Source: Coriobacteriia bacterium (GTDB lineage: Bacteria > Actinomycetota > Coriobacteriia > WRKU01). From it: 6,659 nucleotides of DNA. Under the pieces are notes generated by a model that saw only the letters and a list, made by a program, of their open reading frames with translations, was not told where the DNA came from and did no database searches. The first letter of the stretch is position 1. Each line of letters opens with the position of its first letter. This document shows positions 1-5,155 of this stretch, one piece after another. The stretch lies in contig WRDL01000082.1 in NCBI GenBank assembly GCA_009784095.1, positions 1 to 6,659 on the forward strand, read 5' to 3'. Position numbers and translations under genes: made by a program.

Positions 1-1737
1 AGCGGTACTCCGACTGAGGTCTCTGACGCGGTATTTGATATCAGCATTCCGGCGAGTGTATTGGCAAGTGGTGTTGCGCTCCACCTCGATTCCAACGCGA
101 ACGCACGCTTCGATATCATCCCGGTCTATGTGGAAGGTGTATCGCTTGCTGATACCGAAAAGACGGTTCTCGCTGGTGAGAGTTTCACGCTGGTGGCGAC
201 GATCGCTCCAACTGATGCGACCAACAAGAACGTGACTTGGTCAAGTAGCGATCCGACCGTGGCGACCGTCGACTCAAATGGGGTTGTAACGACCCACAAA
301 TTTGGCACCGCTACCATCACGGTGACCACCGAGGATGGCAGCTACACCGCCACCTGTCTGGTCACTGCGATCCGATATGCAACGGTCGCTGACACCACAG
401 TCGCCGGCTTTATCGGCAGGGCGCTTCCCGGTACCGATACCGCGGTCGTCACGCTCTTCGGAGAGTGGCTCTCCGCCGGTCTCGTCAATGTGAATGCGAC
501 GGGCTGGTTTAGCAACCTGCCGATCGGCGTGACCGTCACAGCGTCCGGTGCAGCAGGATCAGATACGATCACCTTCACCTTCAACGGCACTCCGGCGCAC
601 GCCTCGGCGATGCCTCTGAGCATCACTATTCCGGCGAGCGCACTGGAAAGCGGTGTCGCGCTCGTGGTCGAATCCAACCCGAATGCGCGATTCGATATCG
701 TACCGGTCGACGTAGAAGGGGTGACGCTATCCGAGACCGAAAAGACCGTTCTCGCCGGTGAGAGCTTTACCCTGGTGGCGACGACCACTCCGCTTGATGC
801 CACGAACCAGAACGTGACCTGGACGACCAGCGATCCGTCTGTCGCGACCGTCGACCAGGACGGAAATGTCACCACTCACAAAAGAGGTACCGCCACCATC
901 ACGGTGACCACCGAGGACGGAGGCTACTCCGCTTCCTGCACCGTCACCGCGACCAGCTACGCGACCATCGCCGACAAGCGCGTCGCCGGCTTTATCGGTA
1001 GGGCACTACCCGGTACCGATACCGCGGTCGTCACGCTCTTCGGTGAGTGGCTTGTCAGCGATCTGGTCGATGTGGACGCATCGAGTTGGTTCGCCAGCCT
1101 CCCGACCGGCGTAGTGGTCCACGCCAACGGCGTGGCAGGAAGCGACACACTCACGTTGACCTTTACCGGGACGCCGACGCAGGTCCTTGCCGAGGTGTTC
1201 GACATCACGATTCCAGCAAGCGTGCTTTTCAGCGGTGAAGCACTTGCGGTCGATCTCAACGAGAATGCTCTATTCGATATCGTGCCGGTCGCAGTCGAGG
1301 GTATTAAGCTATCCGAGATCGAGAAGACCCTCAAGGTGGGCGAGAAGTTCACTTTGATCGCAACGATCACTCCTGAGGACGCGACCAATAAGAACGTGAT
1401 CTGGACGAGCAGCGATCCGTCTGTGGCAATCGTCGATGAGTTCGGTAACGTGACCGCGCTCAAGGTCGGAAAGGCCACCATCACGGCGATGACCGAGGAT
1501 GGTCAGCTTATCGCCACCTGCGAGGTCACCGTCGTCAAGGTAGACGATCCACCGAAACCGCAGCCCGATCCGACCCCGAAACCGACCCCCACGACCCCCA
1601 AGGCAGGCGATATCCTCAGCCTTGATCGTCTCTTGTGGCTTGGAGGGATCTTGGTCGTCGGAATAATCAGCGCGCTCCTATGGTTCTGGACGCGTCGCGA
1701 CAAGGATAAGGAAGTACCTACAGACCTCGAAGAGTGA
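1..1737 (+). CDS. BIG2-repeat surface protein, sortase-like C-terminus (5' partial)
   Basis: The reading frame is open from base 1, so the true start lies outside; 578 residues are visible. Three BIG2 (bacterial Ig-like 2) domains lie at about residues 44-124, 238-318 and 432-514, each with the typical pattern DATN-x-NV-x-W-(S/T)SSDP or close variants, VA-x-VD, G-x-ATIT and a Cys near the end. Between them sit two copies (about 125-237 and 319-431) of a second domain I cannot name, starting around GFIGRALPG; the tail of an earlier copy opens the window. The C-terminus has a Pro/Lys/Thr-rich stalk (residues 515-534), TPKAGD (532-537), a hydrophobic helix (about 544-563) and TRRDKDK. BIG2 arrays usually form extended stalks of adhesins or other wall proteins, so this is probably displayed outside the cell. 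The ligand and N-terminal domain are unknown. Surface location is strongly supported; the adhesin role is inference. Confidence 0.88.
   Translation, partial: SGTPTEVSDAVFDISIPASVLASGVALHLDSNANARFDIIPVYVEGVSLADTEKTVLAGESFTLVATIAPTDATNKNVTWSSSDPTVATVDSNGVVTTHKFGTATITVTTEDGSYTATCLVTAIRYATVADTTVAGFIGRALPGTDTAVVTLFGEWLSAGLVNVNATGWFSNLPIGVTVTASGAAGSDTITFTFNGTPAHASAMPLSITIPASALESGVALVVESNPNARFDIVPVDVEGVTLSETEKTVLAGESFTLVATTTPLDATNQNVTWTTSDPSVATVDQDGNVTTHKRGTATITVTTEDGGYSASCTVTATSYATIADKRVAGFIGRALPGTDTAVVTLFGEWLVSDLVDVDASSWFASLPTGVVVHANGVAGSDTLTLTFTGTPTQVLAEVFDITIPASVLFSGEALAVDLNENALFDIVPVAVEGIKLSEIEKTLKVGEKFTLIATITPEDATNKNVIWTSSDPSVAIVDEFGNVTALKVGKATITAMTEDGQLIATCEVTVVKVDDPPKPQPDPTPKPTPTTPKAGDILSLDRLLWLGGILVVGIISALLWFWTRRDKDKEVPTDLEE
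130..711 (+). repeat. Coding tandem repeat, unit A (194 codons)
   Basis: One full period of 582 bases: a BIG2 domain (130-372) followed by the unnamed domain (373-711). The period is exact: VEG begins at 130, 712 and 1294. The preceding 129 bases are the end of another unit, so the array continues upstream of the window. Confidence 0.85.
712..1293 (+). repeat. Coding tandem repeat, unit B (194 codons)
   Basis: Second full 582-base period, BIG2 domain (712-954) plus unnamed domain (955-1293). It shares a perfect 35-base block with unit A (1009-1043 against 427-461), inside a 44-base stretch with one mismatch, whereas other parts have drifted much further. Confidence 0.85.
1294..1542 (+). repeat. 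Terminal half-repeat, BIG2 domain only
   Basis: Third copy of the BIG2 half at the same 582-base spacing, without the companion domain; it leads directly into the Pro-rich stalk. It is the most divergent copy (for example LKVGEKFTLIAT in place of VLAGESFTLVAT, and AIVDEFGNV), as is common for the end unit of an array that is not homogenised by recombination. Confidence 0.8.
1594..1689 (+). other. Sortase-like cell wall sorting region (TPKAG, helix, basic tail)
   Basis: TPKAGD (1594-1611) lies where LPXTG would be in a sortase substrate: after a Pro-rich stalk, 6 residues before a hydrophobic segment of about 20 residues (1630-1689) that ends in TRRDKDK. The first position (T for L) and fourth (A for T) depart from the canonical motif. 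It may be a substrate of a divergent sortase, or the protein may simply be anchored by the helix. The architecture is seen directly; sortase processing is inference. Confidence 0.5.
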
Positions 1738-1757
1738 CCCGACAATGAGACAGTAGC

Positions 1758-1786
1758 GAGACAGTAGGGTCGGTTCCTTTTGTCCC
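1758..1786 (+). repeat. REP-like intergenic element, copy 1
   Basis: A 29-base element starting GAGACAGTAGGG and ending TTTTGTCCC, with complementary ends (GACA...TGTC, GGG...TTCC) that could form an imperfect hairpin. It matches the reverse complement of 6530-6556 at 24 of 28 aligned positions with one gap. Extragenic position, short length and imperfect palindromy fit a REP-type repeat; no transposase gene is in the window. Confidence 0.55.
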
Positions 1787-1792
1787 AAATCG

Positions 1793-1821
1793 GGGATAGG
1801 AGAACGGATTCCCCTTGTCCC
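1793..1821 (+). repeat. REP-like intergenic element, degenerate copy 2
   Basis: Starts GGGATAGGAG and ends TTCCCCTTGTCCC, with the same length and orientation as the element 35 bases earlier but more divergent. The ends (GGGA-A, T-TCCC) and inner GGA/TCC are again complementary. It is weaker as a homologue than the other two copies. Confidence 0.4.
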
Positions 1822-1842
1822 GTATCGAGAGGAACCATCGAG

Positions 1843-1867
1843 CGGATCGAGCGAACACCTCGGTCCG
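1843..1867 (+). terminator. Terminator-like hairpin after the surface-protein gene
   Basis: CGGATCGAG (1843-1851) pairs with CTCGGTCCG (1859-1867): 9 bp with one G-U, 7-base loop. GAG/CTC at 1840-1842 and 1870-1872 could extend it past a two-base bulge. The following run (TTCTC) is poor in T, so termination may be weak or Rho-assisted. It lies about 105 bases after the stop codon, and its 3' arm is the same as that of the katG terminator. Confidence 0.45.
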
Positions 1868-2013
1868 TTCTCATGTATCGACGGTTCTTAGGGTTGTCGA
1901 CCCGACTGTTCCACTGTTCGATATGTAACTCCAGCGAAGATTTTCTCCTGCTAAAGCACTCCTTTACTATTGTGCTATCGTGAAGACACGAAGCACGAGA
2001 ACATGCTCGTCAT

Positions 2014-2031
2014 TGGCGAGCGTTATCGCCA
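2014..2031 (+). promoter_or_regulatory. Small hairpin in the katG leader
   Basis: TGGCGA (2014-2019) and TCGCCA (2026-2031) form a perfect 6-bp stem with a 6-base loop, 12 bases before the Shine-Dalgarno sequence of katG. An alternative stem GCTCG/CGAGC just upstream overlaps it. It could affect translation or message stability, but a stem this short may be chance. Confidence 0.25.
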
Positions 2032-2042
2032 CATTCGAGATC

Positions 2043-2050
2043 AGGGGGAG
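2043..2050 (+). promoter_or_regulatory. katG ribosome binding site
   Basis: AGGGGGAG lies three bases before ATG 2054 (five bases if counted from AGGGGG). It decides the start over the in-frame TTG at 1970 and ATG at 2003, which have no comparable site. Confidence 0.7.
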
Positions 2051-2053
2051 ATC

Positions 2054-4213
2054 ATGTCAAAACCAGTACCGGACAGCAGCATTGATACCCAGGGAACCAC
2101 AAACATCAATTGGTGGCCCGATCAGCTCAATCTCAAGACCCTGTCGCAGAACAACGAGCTTGTCGATCCACTCGGTGACGACTTCGATTACAAGGCCGCG
2201 TTCGACAACCTTGATCTTGATGAAGTGCGTGCCGACCTTGTCGCGCTCATGCACGAATCGCAGGAGTGGTGGCCGGCTGATTATGGTGATTACGGTCCTT
2301 TCTTCATCCGTATGGCATGGCACAGCGCCGGCACCTATCGCATCTTCGATGGACGTGGCGGAGCAGGCGATGGTACTCAGCGGTTCGCACCGCTGAACAG
2401 CTGGCCTGATAATGTTAACCTCGATAAGGCGCGTCGCCTCCTGTGGCCGATCAAGCAAAAATACGGAAACAAGATATCGTGGGGGGACCTGATGGTCTTT
2501 GCCGGTACGTGCGCGATCGAGCAGATGGGGCTGACACCCTTCGGTTTTGCCGGCGGTCGTGAGGACGTGTTCGAGCCACAAGAGGATGTTTACTGGGGCT
2601 CGGAGAGAGTGTGGCTCAGCGACACTGAGCGCTACTCCGGCAAGCGCGATCTGGACAAGCCACTTGCTGCGGTCCAGATGGGATTGATCTACGTCAATCC
2701 CGAAGGACCGGACGGCGAGCCCATTCCGATCGAGTCGGCAAAAGACGTACGCGATACCTTTGCAAGAATGGCGATGGATGATCATGAGACGGTCGCGCTG
2801 GTCGCCGGTGGGCATACCTTTGGAAAGGCGCATGGCGCCGCTCCCGCGACGCATGTCGGACCTGAGCCCGAGGCGGCACCCATCGAGCAGATGGGGTTGG
2901 GCTGGAAGAGCAACTTCGGAAGCGGGGACGCGGGCGATACGATCGGTAGCGGTATCGAGGGTGCGTGGAAGCCCAACCCGACGACGTGGGATATGGGATA
3001 CCTCAAAGTCTTGCTCAAATACGATTGGGAGCTGACGAAATCACCGGCGGGCGCCTATATCTGGCTTGCGGTCGACGTCGATGACGAGGATATGGTCGTC
3101 GACCCGTTCGATCCGTCCAAGACCCACCGTCCGATGATGACAACTGCCGACCTCTCGCTCAAATTCGACCCGATCTACAAAGAGATCAGCAAGCACTATC
3201 TGGATAACCCCGATGAGTTCGCCGATGCCTTCGCACGTGCGTGGTTCAAACTGACCCATCGCGACTTGGGTCCCAAGGCGCTGTATTGGGGAGCTGAGGT
3301 ACCTTCCGAGGATCTGATCTGGCAAGATCCGATCCCGGCACCTACCGGCAAACCGCTCAACGATACCGAGGTAGAAAAACTTAAGTCCACCATCGCAGCC
3401 AGCGTTCTCTCGGTCACCGACCTGGTCAAGACCGCGTGGGCTTCGGCCTCGACCTTTCGAGGCTCGGATAAGCGCGGTGGTGCCAACGGTGCCAGGATCG
3501 CGCTCGAGCCGCAAATTGGTTGGGAGGTCAATGAGCCCTATCACCTCAAGAAGGTGTTGGAGGTCTATCGATCCATCCAGAAGGACTTCACCGGTACGGT
3601 CTCACTGGCTGATCTGATCGTCCTCGGTGGAGCGGTCGGTATCGAGAAGGCCGCCGCTGCCGCCGGCGCGCAACTTGAGGTGCCATTTACACCGGGGCGT
3701 GCTGATACCACCCAAGAGCTGACCGATGCCCACTCTTTTGCGGCGCTCGAGCCCAAGGCCGATGCGTTTCGCAACTATGTGGCAAGAGGGGTCACCACAC
3801 GCGCCGAAGAGATGCTCGTCGATAAAGCCCAGCTTCTCGGTCTGACCGCACCTCAGATGACCGTACTGCTCGGTGGATTACGTGGACTCGACATCAACTT
3901 CGAGGGATCCAAGCATGGCGTGTTCACCGATAAGCCCGGTGCACTGACCAACGACTTCTTCGTTAACGTACTCGATATGGCGTACGAGTGGGAGCCGACC
4001 GATGACGCGAACGTCTTCCAAGGACGAGACCGCGCTAATGGGAAGTATGTCTGGACCGCCACGCGCGCCGATCTGATCTTCGGTTCGAACGCCCAATTGC
4101 GTGCCACTGCGGAGATCTACGCGCAAGACGACGCGAAGGAGAAGTTCTATCAAGACTTCGTGGTCGCATGGAATAAGGTGATGAACGCCGACAGGTTCGA
4201 CCTGCTCGACTAG
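2054..4213 (+). CDS. katG: Catalase-peroxidase KatG
   Basis: A 719-residue bifunctional haem enzyme that dismutates hydrogen peroxide and has peroxidase activity; cytoplasmic, with no signal peptide. Length and both domains fit bacterial KatG (N-terminal haem domain to about residue 415, C-terminal haem-less duplicate after it). Distal residues Arg86, Trp89 and His90 are in RMAWHSAGTYR. Tyr213 (GLIYVNPEGP) and Met239 (FARMAMDD) are spaced 26 apart as required for the Met-Tyr-Trp adduct with Trp89. The proximal ligand is His254 (GGHTFGKAHGA), with Trp305 (SGIEGAW) and probably Asp366 (ADLSL) behind it; Arg403 in THRDLGP matches the mobile switch arginine. No key residue is missing, so it should be active. 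It is monocistronic: non-coding sequence lies before it and a strong terminator after it. No PerR- or Fur-type box was evident. The family call is certain; regulation is unknown. Confidence 0.97.
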   Translation: MSKPVPDSSIDTQGTTNINWWPDQLNLKTLSQNNELVDPLGDDFDYKAAFDNLDLDEVRADLVALMHESQEWWPADYGDYGPFFIRMAWHSAGTYRIFDGRGGAGDGTQRFAPLNSWPDNVNLDKARRLLWPIKQKYGNKISWGDLMVFAGTCAIEQMGLTPFGFAGGREDVFEPQEDVYWGSERVWLSDTERYSGKRDLDKPLAAVQMGLIYVNPEGPDGEPIPIESAKDVRDTFARMAMDDHETVALVAGGHTFGKAHGAAPATHVGPEPEAAPIEQMGLGWKSNFGSGDAGDTIGSGIEGAWKPNPTTWDMGYLKVLLKYDWELTKSPAGAYIWLAVDVDDEDMVVDPFDPSKTHRPMMTTADLSLKFDPIYKEISKHYLDNPDEFADAFARAWFKLTHRDLGPKALYWGAEVPSEDLIWQDPIPAPTGKPLNDTEVEKLKSTIAASVLSVTDLVKTAWASASTFRGSDKRGGANGARIALEPQIGWEVNEPYHLKKVLEVYRSIQKDFTGTVSLADLIVLGGAVGIEKAAAAAGAQLEVPFTPGRADTTQELTDAHSFAALEPKADAFRNYVARGVTTRAEEMLVDKAQLLGLTAPQMTVLLGGLRGLDINFEGSKHGVFTDKPGALTNDFFVNVLDMAYEWEPTDDANVFQGRDRANGKYVWTATRADLIFGSNAQLRATAEIYAQDDAKEKFYQDFVVAWNKVMNADRFDLLD

Positions 4214-4236
4214 ACGGAACAGACTCAGTAACGGTA

Positions 4237-4270
4237 CGGACCGAGGACGACCCCTCGGTCCGTTACTTTT
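4237..4270 (+). terminator. Rho-independent terminator of katG
   Basis: CGGACCGAGG (4237-4246) and CCTCGGTCCG (4253-4262) form a perfect 10-bp GC-rich stem with a six-base loop, followed by TTACTTTT. The stem begins 23 bases after the katG stop. AGTAA (4227-4231) can also pair with TTACT (4263-4267), extending the stem past a bulge. There is no T-run on the other strand, so it should not stop the convergent regulator gene well. Confidence 0.85.
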
Positions 4271-4359
4271 GCACCTTCATAGAAGCAAAGAACAGGGTGC
4301 GTAACATGGTCTGCTAAGAATACGGGACATCGAGATCGTACTCTACGAGTCACAAACCA

Positions 4360-5043
4360 CTACTTCAACAACACAAAGTGACACCGTTCACTCTCCAGAA
4401 TTCCCTCATCACGCATCTTTGAGATCTCGGCAGAGAGCGCGCTACGCTCAACACCCAGATAGTCTGCCAGCTCCTGACGCTTGAATGGAACGGTGATCGA
4501 GTTCGAGCCGCAGCGCTCCGCTTCATCCTCAAGATAAGCCATCAGCTTTTCACGTGTGCTGTGTTTGCCGATGATGCGTAGTTTATGTTTTAGGCTGAGC
4601 GTCTCCTCAGCCAGTCCGACGATCAGATTCTCGATCAACTTACGATGAGCAGCACATGCCTTCGAACAGGTATCTATGATGGCGCGATGATCAAGGAACA
4701 AGACTTTGCTTGCCTCAACAGCGATCACACTATGAGGAATGCTATGAACCTGTGCGCAGACGAATGCTCCACCGAAGGGCTCACCCGACTTGATAGCCGC
4801 ATGGATGGAGCGCTTGCCGTCTCGGTCTATGCTGATAACTTGAGCTGCACCTTTATAGAGGAAACCAAGCGCGCGTACCTCATCTCCAGCATGCCAGATA
4901 GTCTGTCCTTTCTTATATGAATTCATTTTCGCGCCCCGGCATTTCAACAGTGCGTCGATGTCTTCAGTTTCGATACCATCAAAAAGTCGGGTGTGTGAGA
5001 GTAGTTCGCAAGGATAGGAGGAGGGTATTGTTTCAGCGGTCAT
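4360..5043 (-). CDS. Crp/Fnr-family transcriptional regulator
   Basis: A 227-residue protein with the two-domain Crp plan: an N-terminal cyclic-nucleotide-binding-like beta-barrel (about residues 18-120, with KKGQTIWHAGD and SGEPFGG), a long dimerisation helix (about 130-160) and a C-terminal winged HTH whose core is about 188-210 (KRQELADYLGVERSALSAEI). In the position of the phosphate-binding cassette it reads IPHSVIAV, without the arginine that contacts cAMP in Crp, so cAMP is an unlikely ligand. The cysteines (12, 35, 96, 126, 130, 178, 221) do not form the N-terminal cluster of FNR, so an FNR-type iron-sulfur sensor is not supported; C126/C130 might be redox-active. The gene is divergent from nrfA across 112 bp and convergent with katG, so nrfA and itself are the likeliest targets. 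The signal is unknown. Its Shine-Dalgarno sequence is weak. Confidence 0.9.
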   Translation of the reverse strand: MTAETIPSSYPCELLSHTRLFDGIETEDIDALLKCRGAKMNSYKKGQTIWHAGDEVRALGFLYKGAAQVISIDRDGKRSIHAAIKSGEPFGGAFVCAQVHSIPHSVIAVEASKVLFLDHRAIIDTCSKACAAHRKLIENLIVGLAEETLSLKHKLRIIGKHSTREKLMAYLEDEAERCGSNSITVPFKRQELADYLGVERSALSAEISKMRDEGILESERCHFVLLK

Positions 5044-5061
5044 ATCATGACTTTCTCTTGT

Positions 5062-5077
5062 TGTTGTATTTCCAACA
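5062..5077. promoter_or_regulatory. Candidate Crp-family operator
   Basis: TGTTG-N6-CAACA, a perfect 5-6-5 palindrome, has the same half-site geometry as the Crp site TGTGA-N6-TCACA, and lies 18 bases before the regulator start and 78 bases before the nrfA start. The position suits autoregulation and nrfA control. If the weak nrfA promoter proposed for this region is right, it would overlap the -35, favouring repression. Binding is inferred from architecture and context only. Confidence 0.45.
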
Positions 5078-5143
5078 GCATTTACATTCTAACGTATTAC
5101 ACTGGTGTTTAGATGGGTAATCATCGATGTCCATCAGCGAAAC

Positions 5144-5149
5144 GGAGGG
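5144..5149 (+). promoter_or_regulatory. nrfA ribosome binding site
   Basis: GGAGGG, six bases before ATG 5156. It fixes the start there and not at the in-frame TTG at 5105, and makes the N-terminus a proper lipoprotein signal peptide. Confidence 0.8.
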
Positions 5150-5155
5150 AACGAC

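Larger units (their letters stand above)
1738..2053. other. Non-coding interval between surface protein and katG
   Basis: No credible gene in these 316 bases; the frames that stay open start at TTG, lack a ribosome binding site and resemble nothing known. The first third holds repeated motifs and a terminator-like hairpin; the rest is AT-richer and must hold the katG promoter, but no clear -35/-10 pair stands out. The best guess is TACTAT at 1965-1970 with a poor -35 around 1941-1946. GAGACAGTAG is repeated back to back at 1747-1756 and 1758-1767. Confidence 0.6.
5044..5155. promoter_or_regulatory. Divergent promoter region between regulator and nrfA
   Basis: 112 AT-rich bases that must hold promoters for both genes. 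Weak candidates: TTGTTG (5061-5066) with TACATT (5083-5088), 16 bases apart, for nrfA; and TAGAAT on the minus strand (5087-5092) as a -10 for the regulator, without a convincing -35. Only the presence of promoters here is firm, not their positions. Confidence 0.5.

Noticed and set aside
126..1484. Long minus-strand open frames opposite the surface-protein gene (126-329, 342-875, 957-1484)
   Set aside because: They are antisense shadows of the repeats, with recurring sequence that mirrors the BIG2 units, no ribosome binding sites and no recognisable domains.
1780..1983. Small plus-strand frame between the surface-protein gene and katG
   Set aside because: It starts at TTG without a Shine-Dalgarno sequence, runs across the REP-like copies and hairpin, and looks non-protein-like in composition.
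1970..2053. Longer N-terminus for KatG from TTG 1970 or ATG 2003
   Set aside because: The extra residues are not KatG-like and lack a ribosome binding site, whereas ATG 2054 has AGGGGGAG in place and gives the usual length.
2057..2854. 265-residue minus-strand frame opposite katG
   Set aside because: The plus strand encodes an intact, fully conserved KatG; the antisense product has no recognisable features and arises from codon bias.
4335..4347. Short inverted repeat TCGTA-CTC-TACGA as a terminator for the regulator gene
   Set aside because: Only five base pairs, a three-base loop and no T-run on the minus strand; not enough to call a terminator.
4360..5043. Calling the regulator FNR (oxygen-sensing iron-sulfur protein)
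   Set aside because: The clustered N-terminal cysteines of FNR are absent; only the family-level call is supported.
5105..5155. Longer N-terminus for NrfA from TTG 5105
   Set aside because: GGAGGG precedes ATG 5156, and only that start gives a normal lipoprotein signal peptide.
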